Position numbers and translations under genes: made by a program | Assembly: GCA_914767715.1 (NCBI GenBank) | Contig: OU612075.1 | Span: forward strand, 18,354,001 to 18,418,000 | Length of the DNA: 64,000 nucleotides | DNA from: Membranipora membranacea | Taxonomy: Eukaryota; Bryozoa; Gymnolaemata; Cheilostomatida; Membraniporidae | Direction: 5' to 3' | Shown here: positions 37,001 through 49,100 of the stretch, piece after piece | Layout: each line of letters starts with the position of its first letter | How positions within the stretch are numbered: position 1 is the first letter of the stretch | Notes under the pieces: generated by a model | Told to the model about the DNA's origin: nothing | The model's input: only the letters and a program-made list of their open reading frames with translations | Database searches by the model: none

Positions 37001-39193
37001 GTGGAGATGCAGCGGTTCATGAGCGATGTCGCCACGCAATATGATAAAGAAGGTGAGACTACACAACTATCAGCTTGCCAGTGATTTCTCTCCCAGTCCA
37101 AATCACAACGCAATGAATAAACTCAAATAATCAATCAAATCAATCAAATCAATCAAGAGATGAATACGCTTTAATCAATCAATACTCTTTAATCCAAAAG
37201 TTATTCCTGATGACATTGCTGTTATACAACGTTGAGGGAAGCCATGGATATTGCATGTAGAACTCGCTGGTGTAAACAGCTAAATTTCTAATCACTGCAC
37301 TTCTTGGATTGTCCATATTTCAAAGTGATGAAGTTTCCTCAACCAGATGTAGACTGTTTCTGTTTTACTGATAGTAGCGTACAATTTTTTGCACTTAAAA
37401 AAATCACAGCGTCATTAGAACAAGTTTGTTCCTTCTGTGGTGGCGGAGGGATATTGCAAATTTTTGGTATCGAGGCGCTGCTATACCAGACATTTGCGAT
37501 AGCCCTCCACCACCACAGATGGAACACAGCTACATATTGTGAATTTTTGCATAAGGTCATCTGAAGTTGTTTTCCCTTCGTATCCGTTCTCAGATTTTGA
37601 AGAGGACCCGGAAACGCACTTTATTGTTGGTGCTTTCTCCTTCATCTGCTGTCCAGTATTTGCCATACTTTCTATGAGAGCTTCGCGTAAGTCAGTCAGT
37701 CATCTGTTTACATTGTAATGAATAAGTTTTTAGATATCATTATAATAAATATTATATATTTGATTGAATATAAATTTATAGTTATATTAATAAATAAATA
37801 TAACTACTAAATATAAATAATTAAATATGAAATAATTAAAAGAATAAAGTATTAAAAAAATATAAATACTAAAAAAACTTTCGTAAACCATTTTAATAGC
37901 TTAATTGCGTTGTCTCACAGTGTCTGTATATTGGTGGGTTTGATGGTGGCTTGTTGGTACCCCTTAAACTCTTGCCCCTGTCGAACAACCCCTCCCCCTC
38001 CTTTCACTGGGTGGACGTATAGGGTGAAGTTTCATTGGAAATATAAGTCTTCGGATCCTTCATTTATTATTATGCCATAAGCCATTAATGTTCCTTTTCA
38101 CTGTGTTGTTGTAACACTAATCACACAAAGAAGAGGTCTCTCGCCATTTATTGACTGGACATATTCCATCGCAAACATGCATCAATTGTTATGGCAATAT
38201 CATAGGTAGTCATTTCTCTCAACATTTATTGGCATCATTATCATTCCAAAATTGCTTTTCAAATCGAAGATGTTACTTGGGTTTTGAAAAATATTCAATC
38301 AATGATTAATTGCAGTTTTATGAATTTCCCTATTCAGTTAAAGTAAAAGACCTGATGAAGGAAAATGATAAATTATTGGCTCGTAAATACTCTCAGCAAT
38401 CTCTGTGTCTATCGATGGTGGCTCTCTTCCTTGGCATGTTTATATACATCGTCACTGTGTACAGTAAGTATTAAAAGGAGTCAGAAGTGGTCTGATGGTT
38501 AATCGTGCGGACTTGTGATCTGTGAAGTCCAGATTCAAATCCCGGCGCCGGCAGTCTTTCTCGATTTGGTACTGAAGCGCCATTCATCCTAGCTAGGTCC
38601 TTGCGAAGCGGGACTAAAAATACCGGTGGTCAACTGTGTGTTTGCACACCCCACATGCAGTAAAAAGATCCACCTCTGCCTCTTAGATAAAAAAAAAAGC
38701 CGGAATCCCGGCGGGCAAGGGTATAGGGCGCGGCTTGAGTACATGGGTCCTAGTACCTCTACTCTAGAGGGGACAGCCCTCTCCACAATGAAGACTTAGA
38801 TTTGAGTATTAAAATGATCACTGGTCTAAACAAGCTGACAGCATTTTAACCCTTAGACCATAGACAAAACACCCAACACTAGACTGGACACTGAGAATCA
38901 AGACGTGTCCTCATTGATAGCAGCACTAGTACTAGGTTGCCTACGCATTTTATATGTCAGTCTTGGATTATCATGTCAAACAGCTGTCTCCGACCAAAGC
39001 AATTTTTTTCCAGCCTAGTCAGACCAAAAAGAATTGGAACTTCTCTTCGGGTTCAATCAAACAGCATCATTATTTTGATCAAAACCTGAATATTGAAACC
39101 AGGAAACAAGGAAACTTGATCGAAAGGTTTTGTCTTTTATTTTCAGTTGGTGTGAACTATATACCCAGTCTACCACTCTATAAATGGTTCTGA
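31013..39193 (+). CDS. CD225/dispanin-like two-helix membrane protein with long disordered N-terminus, 11 exons
   Basis: Exons 31013-31219, 31762-31919, 32338-32433, 33108-33378, 34614-34662, 35132-35310, 36216-36384, 36957-37052, 37594-37686, 38338-38463 and 39147-39193 join in frame to 496 aa. Residues 1-400 are low-complexity: Ser/Thr/Glu-rich, then a proline-rich stretch (PQPQPHPPP). A hydrophobic segment at 418-436 contains a Cys pair (C427, C428). A basic/acidic linker (LKVKDLMKENDKLLARKYS) leads to the second hydrophobic segment at 461-481 with L-x-L-G-like spacing, and the protein ends in LPLYKWF. This helix-CC-linker-A-x-x-YS-helix order matches CD225/dispanin proteins (IFITM, PRRT, SynDIG groups). 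The match is by eye and the exact subfamily is not recognised. The Cys pair would be a palmitoylation site in that family. The first in-frame ATG after an upstream stop was used. Confidence 0.7.
31270..31560 (+). mobile_element. tRNA-derived SINE (copy 1) in dispanin-like intron 1
   Basis: A tRNA-like head (A box around ggctcagttggtttgagc, B box gggttcgaaccc) is followed by a body with ctactgggg, gacctgcctgcaaac and agagcaac. An A/T-rich tail repeats ttttaatcaac. It lies in sense orientation in the intron. Body and tail are shared with copies at 32845 and 53030. Confidence 0.8.
32845..33095 (+). mobile_element. tRNA-derived SINE (copy 2) in dispanin-like intron 3
   Basis: The head is diverged (ttaggcactggttcttaagc, then a damaged B box caattcgactgc). 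The body shares ctggggttgg, gtgctccgacc and cactcacaaactg, and the tail shares gattttaaccaac with the other copies. Its 3' end sits immediately before the exon 4 acceptor at 33107, so the acceptor's upstream sequence lies within or next to the SINE tail. Confidence 0.7.
33386..33439 (+). repeat. 18-bp tandem repeat just after the exon 4 donor of the dispanin-like gene
   Basis: Three copies of a unit of the type gtgtgggatgtgtgtact begin eight bases inside the intron. They explain the read-through open frame with repeated TVWDVC. Confidence 0.85.
33804..34058. repeat. Perfect 76-bp inverted repeat (foldback/MITE-like)
   Basis: The arms at 33804-33879 and 33983-34058 are exact reverse complements over all 76 bases, with a 103-base spacer. 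The outer end is taggtaaattcgcgccc. No coding sequence lies inside. It occupies intron 4 of the dispanin-like gene. Perfect identity implies recent insertion or gene conversion. Confidence 0.95.
36109..36136. repeat. (atatac)n microsatellite
   Basis: About four and a half tandem hexamers in intron 6 of the dispanin-like gene, about 80 bases upstream of the exon 7 acceptor. Confidence 0.8.
38480..38810 (+). mobile_element. tRNA-derived SINE of a second family in dispanin-like intron 10
   Basis: A tRNA-like head has an A-box-like ggtctgatggttaatcgtgc and a B box gattcaaatcc. The body is GC-rich and unrelated to the other SINEs: gaagcgggactaaaaatacc, a run of A near 38690, then ccggaatcccggcgggc. 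It ends near acaatgaagacttagatttg. No coding potential. Confidence 0.7.
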
Positions 39194-40187
39194 GCTGCGA
39201 AATCTCTCCCAACACTACCAAGGAAAAACAATACTCACTACGTCAAGTAAATTACCACATCAACATATAGGAAGTATAACGAGGATATGGCACACATTCT
39301 AATTCAGCGTAGCATCAGAAAACCTCCAAGTTGTTAACTGGTATCTAAAATTACACTCTCACACTGTTAATATTCTTATACAGACTGTACTCATTAAATT
39401 AATTATTGATCAAACTAATGTGTTTTAAGATTGTCACATTTAATTTTCTTAAACTGGCATAATTTGTTTCAGCAAGTCTACCCTAAATAATTGTGCGACT
39501 CAGAAGCAGCAATGTTGATAGATTCAGATTTCAAATAAATATCAAGTTCAACGAATATGTCTTCCCCCCATTATAATAATATTTTTACCTATCATTACCC
39601 ATCTCTATACACCATCCCTCTCGCATTTGCAGTTGGAGTGTATCTACTTTTGTGCACAATAGTGGCATTGATACTGACTTGTGCTACTTTAACTCTTTTC
39701 GCACGGAGTCTTTTATTTTATGTAACTTCACGGATGTTTTCCCCTCATGAAACCAGTACTGGCTTCTTATTGTTTTCAGGGTCAAATTTGCTCCCTCTGG
39801 ATGGCAGCGGGATCTCGCAAAAGTCGGGTTTTGAGATGCCGTGCTTGATACACAACTTTTTAAATACCCCAGTCGCCACATGAGAGAATGAAATCATTGT
39901 TTTACACAATTATGCTTTTTTATGATTTCTAGCAACCTTCAATTCAATGTTATTTATTTCATGAATTTCACTTGCCAAATATGAAGAAATAAATAAAAAT
40001 GAATTTCATTTGCCAATATGGAAAAACTGTTGTTCTGATTTTATGGGAGTTGTTGTTCCCTTGAAATATTAACAAATGATAGAGCTTGACAATAGTCTAG
40101 ATTCAACAGCTGCACACAATTACTGCTCGTTATCTTCAAGCACAAGGATATATAGCTTGCAGCATATATAAGTGCACTGATTTCAAA
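39194..40187. other. Dispanin-like 3' region and upstream region of the AtuA-like gene
   Basis: AATAAA at 39534 and at about 39988 are candidate poly(A) signals. An open frame at 39557-39883 (+) has a hydrophobic stretch but no homologous motif and was not called. The AtuA-like promoter must lie in the last few hundred bases. Confidence 0.4.
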
Positions 40188-43100
40188 ATGATTGGGAGGT
40201 GTGGTAAACTGTTTTCTGGTCATCATCTTGCACTAAGAAGTGCTTTTACTGCACAAAGGTTCAAAAGTGTCAGGATAGGATGTGCTTCAGGCTTCTTTGG
40301 AGATACCCAAGTATCAGGTGAGAATAAAACCAAGAGGAAGATGTACACTTACTTGCAGAGATCTCTACTCAATAAATTGCTTTCTTTGTCACCAAATTTG
40401 TTTTGTATTATTATTATAGTTTTTGTACACATACTGCAGACATCAGACCATGTCATGTGGTAAGTAGGGTAGATAGGGTGTATGGGTTTGTTCAACTAGC
40501 ATTACTTGACCATGAGTAAACTTAATGGGTTAAGCTCATTGATGCATGTTCTTACTGCCATAGCCTACTTCTACTGAACTGTTTTTCCAGTGGCAGTCAT
40601 GCCAAATATAATATAATTTCTGTGGAAACACTCACTTTCACTCTTTTAATATACTTATAGCCCTTCTCCACCTGGCCTGTGTAGGTTGGGCAATCATGCA
40701 TGTCTTTCAGAGAGCAGGTTTGACACAAAGTGGGTGTAGTGAATTTGCAGGAAGAATGAAACACGCTGGTAGATTGCAGGCATACAAATCCAAGATCCTA
40801 CATCACTTGTACATGTCGTTGTGATCCATGTGCCCCAACCTACATGTTGTTTGAAACCTCATTTGTTTCAGCCCGACAGCTGGTAGAGAAGGGAAAACTA
40901 GATTACTTAGTGATGGACTATCTGTCTGAGATAACCATGTCACTTCTTGTCGCTGCACAAAAGAAAAATCCCGTAAGTGATGATTGCAGAGATAGCCTAT
41001 TGAATTTTTAAAAGCTCTCTTTCAGATGCTAAAAGTTGCAATTTACTGTTCTAAGAAATTCTTGCATAATCAGACTCACCAAACACCCATTTGTGAAGAA
41101 AACAACGCAATTGCAATTGATCTGTGTAACTGGCGTTAGAATGTGTCTCCAAGCAAACATTATGAGCTGTTGCAAATTGGTTTGTCCAGATGTGCCCGCT
41201 ATGATAAATTCACTATGATAAATATCTTTTGCTACTGTTTTTCTTCATGCAATATTTGTCTAGCCTGAACACCCCAGACAGCATGTCCAGGTGGGTCTTT
41301 CAATTAGTAACAGCCAAAATCACAATTTGATCGCTGTGTGAGTGAGACCTGTTAGGGGTCTCGCTCTCAGATTGGTCACTCATTGATGGAACTATATACC
41401 TTCTGAGCGAGCGATCTGGGAACGATTTTGTCTAATTGAAACACCAAGTGAGCGATAATTTTGAGCGATGTGATAGTGATAACTTGCTTTAGTAAGGCAT
41501 AGTCGTTCTAATTGAAAGACCCCCCAGGCTAACATTCAACATTGTTATTTTATTGCAGGCCTTTGGGTTCATACCAGACTTTGTGGGACAGGCACAGGTA
41601 TTGTTGGCGGCTAAAGAAAAAGGTGATTGTTATTCTAAGTAGGCTAGTCTTGATGATACTAGGCAAACTGTAGAAGAAGCCACTACTTGCTCTAACATGT
41701 TTGCCACATATTGTGTTACCAGTCTTAAACCCAAGTTTTAAGTCAAGTTGATACCGTTTTACCAAACAAAATATAGCAAGGTTGTAAAGCTACTGTGCTT
41801 TAAAAAGCCATAAACTATCATTTATATATTTGTCTCATACTAGCTTAGCGTTGCACGGATTTGCAAGCATTTCAAATTTTCAAGTTGATTAGTCCAATAG
41901 ACAGTTTTCTGAGCTCATATTTATGCCTCAATTTGGAGTTGTCCTCTCTCCAGTTTGGTACTTTTAACCCACGCCGCATAGGATAAACCTGCTGAAAGAG
42001 GGTTATATCGAAAACCGCTAATGTAAGGATAAAACTGTGAATGTTGATAAGTCTTTATTTTGGTGCCGAAACTCATGAAAAATTCTGCCAAATTGTCCGC
42101 AAAACAGGAGGAAAATGCTATAATTGACTATCCAAATACTATAATTATTTCCCAAACTATGTCCATATGAGTTTTCAATGTTGCAGATTCTGAATCAAAA
42201 ATAATTTTTATCCTTTTATAAGCGGTTTTCAAGATAACCCTCTTTTCAGCAAATTGAGGCCTAAATCAGAGCTCAGAAAACTGTCTATTTAACATTTTTT
42301 GAAAGAATATGATGAACTTTATCATACTCACACCTTGAACATTATCATAATAGTACCACTAGTTCATATCCTCGTTTAATCGCTGCTGTTAATAGGTGTC
42401 AAAGTGGTGGCAAATGCAGGAGGAATAAATCCAGCGGGTTGTGCTGCAGCTCTGAAACATTTACTGGGCGAGAAAAGCAAAGACTTGAACATAGCAGTGG
42501 TCACTGGTGACAATCTCATAGACAGGGTATGATGTCAGAGTTAAATCTAGCTTTACTATTTATGTATTATTATGGCGCAGCTGATTAAGAACATATGAAT
42601 TGGTATCTCAATTTGTGAACTTACTGGTTCAAACTCGAAAACCGCAAAATTAATGTTTTCTCCATCGCATCTCTGAAAAAACTGAATGAGTTGGTTTTAA
42701 ATTTACAAGTTGAATACCAAACAAAATTAGCTCAGTTTCTGCTTTTGTGATAAAAAAAACGAGGCGATGATTTTTTTTCTCCCCATGTAGATTTTAAATT
42801 AATTTTTATGTTTCGCTAGGCAGCTGGTTTTGACAGACTATGTTCTATTTCCCGCAAATTCTCACTGTCACTCAATTTTTATTAATTCATGTTGTAGATA
42901 TCAGAGATTCAGGCTGCAGGCGTGTCAGAAATGAGTAGTGGTGCACCTCTACCTGACTCTACTAACAGTATGACTGCTTATCTTGGGTAAGAAATCGTCC
43001 GGTCCTGAATCGACGGTAGGATGACTTACATGACTAACCAGCTAGCAAATTTGATTTATTTTGTGAGATTCTTCTGATTAGTCTCAGTGTTCAGATGATT

Positions 43101-46100
43101 GCATGTGCGAGTTTGTTGCAATACAGGAAATGAAAGAATGATAACATAATGCCACAAACTCCCATTTGGGGCAGTCTGAATGAATAATCAGGACTAATGC
43201 CTGATAAACCCTACCTAGCAGTCCTAGTCATGTAGCCATCTCACTTTACTGGACAGTGCTCTTTCCTCTGCTGAATAATCAGTCAATTTTATTGATATAA
43301 CTTATTAATTTTTCGGTTAAAATGAGAACTAGTCCGGAGTGCTTGTCCAGAACACTACTCTATGCTCACAACACAAGTAGCACAGATGAGGGTCTTATCA
43401 ATCACGAAAACGTAATCCTGATCTGATCTTACATCACTGTTATGTAATAACAGGGAGAATCACCCAAGATTTGGCTATTCTAGCTTTAAACATAAAACTG
43501 TGTGTTTCAACTGCCAAAATCACAGTTGCTCAAAAATGTGAACTTCTATAGTGTGTTGGACCAAGATTTCACAGAAAGGTCCAACACCTCTATTTATTTC
43601 CCCATTGCTTTTCATGCAAACTATGTTGACATGCCACCTCAATAGGCCTGCTTCAGGTTCTTTCAATTCTTTAACCAGACCACTCAAAATGATGGTATGC
43701 TTCTGCTCTTCCATATTGGTGACTATGGGTTGAAAGTTTGTTGTCAGAATTTTTCAGTGGTCCCATATAAAAGACCATTGCATTTTTCACACATTTCCGG
43801 TCTAATTTTCATTAGCCCACCCGTATGCATTGATCCTCCTAAAATGATTTTGTAAAAAGAATTTCAAACTTTAAATCAATAAATTTCCGTGGCAAGTACA
43901 CCTGAAAGTATTTACAGGGTTCAATATCACTGACAGCAGTGCTTTTGAATTTGCTGCAGCCTCATTTGTCATCAGTCATACTAATCCATTTCTTTCGAGA
44001 AGAGGTGCAACAAGTTGACCTAATTGAATAAGAGGTGTATCACCAAAACATTGTTGAAATATAGTCACCATAATTAAGTGATAATGATCGTCTTCAGTGC
44101 TGTACCGATATCGATGGCGCTGGAGGCAGGAGCTGACATAGTCATAACAGGCCGATGTACAGACAGTGCTCTAGCCTTAGGTCCACTCATGCACTCACAT
44201 GGATGGACGCCCTCAGATTTAGACCTCTTAGCCTCAGGATCTCTTGCTGGACACTTGATAGAATGTGGAGCCCAGGCTACTGGTGGCACATTTACTGACT
44301 GGCAAACTGTGGATGGATGGTGAGTAATCTGTTCAAGGAAAACAGATAGTGAATATTTTGGTAATTGTGAATTTTGGATAGTTGAAATCCTAAACGTATA
44401 AATATTATACTAATGAGTATTTATATGTTTATGGTTTAAACTCTCCGCTGTATATCCTATGAATAAGGTATTTGCGAGAATCAGTTTCAAGTGTATTTAT
44501 GTTACACAAGTTTCTAGTCCGAAAATTAATTTAACTTTGATTCAAATGAAAATTTTCTTGCTTGGTTTATTATGACTAACATTGTCATTATCTCAATGTC
44601 CCATTGCTATCTTTCAGGGCCAACATAGGATTTCCAGTTGTAGACTGTGAATCTGATGGCAGCTTCATTTTGACTAAGCCTGAAGGTACGGGTGGTTTGG
44701 TTACCCCCGCAACAGTCAAAGAACAAATGTTATACGAGATTCATGACCCAGCCAGCTACACATTACCAGATGTCAACTGTGACTTTCGGAATGTTACTAT
44801 AGAACCAACTGGAAGTAAGTTTACAGTGTTATGTGCCACTGATAGGGTAAAAAATTAATTAGGATTTCCAATGTGAGTGTTAAGTGTTTGTACGGTATAC
44901 AAAACTGATATCTGATGTCTGGGGTCTGATGATGAGAGGCATCATTACTACATTATACAAATTCTTGATCCCCCACACCATTTTAAATCCTGTTTTCAGT
45001 TTGGTTAATCTAGGTTTTGGGTCACTTTATATTAGCTAACACTTAATTTTGGTAGATGACATGGGAGTTCTTATAAAGTTAGTTGTGAGAAAAGGTTACC
45101 TAGCTTTAAATTTAGCTATTTGAAGACTTTCAAGAACAAAATGCAACTTTGAGTTGTCACAAAAAATTATAGGTAGATTGAATAGCCTCTAGCTATTGTC
45201 TCTTATAGCCAGCAGCCTAGATCAGAAAGATTTTGAGCTCAAATCGAATAAGTGATAATTGGGTTATTGTGGTGTTTGGTGATTGATAAGTTACAATGTC
45301 AAATGAAATAAGCTGCTCAAATTGAATGTTTTTCGATCAAAGAGGAGGTGACTATATTATAAAAAATATACTAGTTGGTGACTGGTAGGAGGGTGTAGCT
45401 AAATTGAAATGGAAAAAAATTATTGATTTAAGAGTGTTAATGAGGCTGAGCAGTTGCTGCTGCTGCTGCTGCAGCTGCTGCTGCTGCAGTTGCCCTGTTT
45501 ATTCGCGTTGATTAGTTACTGTCTTTCTGCATATTTTGTATCATAACCGATTTTTTCGTTTTAGATGAGAATGAAGTGTTAGTTAAAGGTGCCATCGGGC
45601 GAGCTCCACCTAACGATTACAAGGTATGCTACTTCTCCCTCACAACTCTTTTACCAATGATTTACATATATACATTAAAATATATACATATATTACATAT
45701 ATACAGGCACAACTGTACTATTTTGTTTCCAAAATCCCTGTTCCTAAACGATATCATCCTTTCTCATCTTAGGAGTTTAGATACCATATTCATGCGTATG
45801 AACTGTGTTACCTCTGAGATTTGCTGTGCATGTTGCATGTTCATGTTCATGGACTTGGCCAAGCCATCTCAACTTTAAAAGGAGTCAAAAAATAACATAT
45901 AACCTAATATTCAAGCGTTATAGTTATTCTAGTGCAGCCACTTCCTATTATTTAAGGTTTGTGGTACATATGCCAGCGGATTCAGACTCACTGGTGTTAG
46001 TGTTGTTGGTGGACCTAAAAGTGCTGAGAAGGCCAGAAAGACTGCTCAGGCCATCATACGGAGGTGAGTGTGGAATATGAATTTTATACTTACACGCACC

Positions 46101-49100
46101 AACCCGGACGTTTCCTGTTTTTTGCGGTTTTTTTTCGCTTTGAGTCATTTGCCAAAGGTTTTAGGCATTTCATTATGCTATTTGTCAGCATCTGACAATA
46201 CCAGCAATCCATGGTGACACCCACCACTGTTATATATTATATAGATGAGGGGTACATATCTGACCTTGAACAAGCATATGGTTAACCATGTATGGTTGCT
46301 GGACCGTATTTCTCATCTTTGGTCCATAAGTCCAGAATCGTAAATAGCTGACCCTTGTAAACTTTTGTTAAGCAACTTGCCAGAGTTTTTGAAGGTCGTT
46401 ACTGGGACGTCAATCAAAACATAAAGAGTAAAAGCTGCCAGATTTTTAGCTTTTTCCAGATCCTGACAAAAAGTTTTATACTGATGACATTTATCTCCAC
46501 AAATAACCATGCTATGTTTTTTTACCACTGATCCATAAATTCATATCAATGACACCCACTATCAATTGGTGCAATGTATGCTTAGATATTTTAGTTTGAA
46601 AAACTTGATTTCAAGAGTCTGTTTCACTTTTTCATTTACAGAGTGAATGGTATAGCAAAGGCCATGAAGCTAGAACCACTCACCAACTATAACATCCAGG
46701 TGCTTGGATCAGAGCAGACTTATGGTCCGCATGCAGATGCACACATAGCAAATGTAGGTACTTTGGTTTTCCACATTTCTTTCTATCTACCTGACCTAAA
46801 CAGGTATTGTGTGACTCGTCAGTGATCTGTCTGAGCATCGGCTGATCTCTTACCTAAGTTGCATTAAACTCAGGAAATTGTATAATTAAGATTTGGGTCC
46901 CTAACAGAAGGCCCATAGGACACACCATAGACTAAACAATAATAAAATTTATTATTATCAAGTCTATCGGCTGGACTAACGCTGAAATGCTTATAACCTG
47001 ATATGAGAGATTGATTGCAAATACCAAAATTTCAGTCATACTAGGATTGAGGTTACAAGCCAAAGAAACACACTGTATGCCTATAATACGCTGACACCAT
47101 CATGATACCATATATTTGTTTTTATCTTGATAGAATAACAGAGAAGCAGTTCTTTGGTTAGCGGCTCAGCATGAAGATAAAAGAGTTTTGGGGATTTTAT
47201 CCAAAGAAATAGCACCTGCAGGGACAGGAATGGGTAAGAAACTTAATTTTAGATTTGTCCTGGTGCATTACATTTTGTAATGCTCAGTGACACTATAAAG
47301 AAATTTTAGGCTTCATGTCAGTGTGGGAGGCTGACTTAAGGTGAGAGGTGTGGTCTAGATCAAGATTGATCCAGCTTGCCTGCATTTGTAGATTGGCCCC
47401 TCCACTGACAAGCCACATGCAACCAGTAGCAATTTACCTGCAACTTTTCAGCTGTGGGGAAGGGATTTCCAAACGCAGGCAAACTTGATCTAGGTGTCGA
47501 CAATCAGTACGTTAGGGTTACAGGATAGGAAGACAAATAAAAGTTCTATGCCTATACATTAATAAGTATTGAGTCTGTTCTTTGTTTTCACTGCTCCCAC
47601 TCACTGTTTGTATCAGTAAAGATCCATATACTATTTCTTTGTTTCAGCTCCTGGACTAACTGCCATAGTAGGAGGACGACCAAAAGTGTGAGTAACTGGA
47701 GCCAATGTGTTGGCTCTGATTGGTTGATTAGGTTGGGGACAGCCAGTCAGAGAGCTCAGAGCCAAAACATTCTCTAGAGTCACTGAATTTTTTTCACACA
47801 TTCCATTCCCATTGTTATCTGTCATTTTATATAAGTAGGACAATTCTAATTCTAGAAATGAGCCAATTGAGTTGTTTTTTGAACTATTCACCCTCAAAAA
47901 GGGTTCCGATTCAGGCAATTTTATTGGAGATAAGTTTGTATTAAACTACATGTTCAAATATTGTAGATCTCCAGTTTTCAGTCTTTACTCATTCCTCTAC
48001 AACAAGAACAAAATCCAGGCAAGTATAAATTATATAATTGATTCTCATCTATCACAGTAATGGCCCAAATTATTTTTCCCTTCTCAATGATTTCTCTACA
48101 ATCACAGTAATTTCATTGTAATGTTCATCGCAAAGTATGGACTCTGATTTAAATCCGTATCCTTATACAGTGACATGTAGTGTTATGATCATAGCCAAAA
48201 GTTTAATGCTCCAGTAGATATCGGTGTGAAACTGCAAATTCAAACAAACTCATCAAAAATTTTTTATTTAACTCTTTGTCAACACCACGCTTCACACAAT
48301 GTGAGGAAAAATCAATACGGAAATAAATTAACCTGAACTGGTTTTGTTTTACAGGTTGATATTAGTATGAATGGTGAGACAGTTGGTACGTACACCGCAC
48401 CCAATGATAACTCTCCAATGTCCACAGAATCACAGGCTTCAGAAGATCACAGCAGTGCTAAAGTAACAGGCAACTCCAGTTATAGGTTTGTCAATAGTAG
48501 TTCACTATGGGCTGACATTTATATTTGTAGTATTCCTCTGTCACCAGACCGGTGGGAACATAAATCTGCATGGTCTTTTCTTATCATCTCCGCCTACTTT
48601 AGAGGAGTGTAATCTTCTGTCCTGACTCCTGACACTCCGAGGTGTTGATTAAAATCACAATGGAAAACCTACAAGTTCAATTGTCTTTGTAAATCCCCTA
48701 AAACAAGAGTAGACATGTTGTGCAAGGTGATGTCATAGCGTGAATGATCATCAGAAAGACCGGTAGTCTCACTTCCGCGATGACTGTTATTTTGTCACAT
48801 GAGACGTGGTTACTCATCACAACATGATATCGTGATACTTTTTTTGTCTCGATCCATTTGCCAAATATGTGCCTTAGGTTGGCTTCTAAGAAGACAAGAA
48901 CAAAGAAGAATCGCTCTCTTTCAGTGCCCCTTGGCATGGTGTCATCATGGTTTCTAACTTTAAATTAATTCTAACAGCCAGATATTTCTTATTTTCAGGA
49001 TAGAAGATAAAGCATATTGCTTGCTCCCCTCCAGTGCAACTAGGTGAAAGCATTATGAATGCATGATTTCAAATTTTCAATTCAAATCTTTCTAATTTCC

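Noticed and set aside
39557-39883. 108-codon plus-strand frame with a hydrophobic segment
   Set aside because: It lies in the 3' region of the dispanin-like gene between poly(A) candidates, has no family motif and shows no splice logic.
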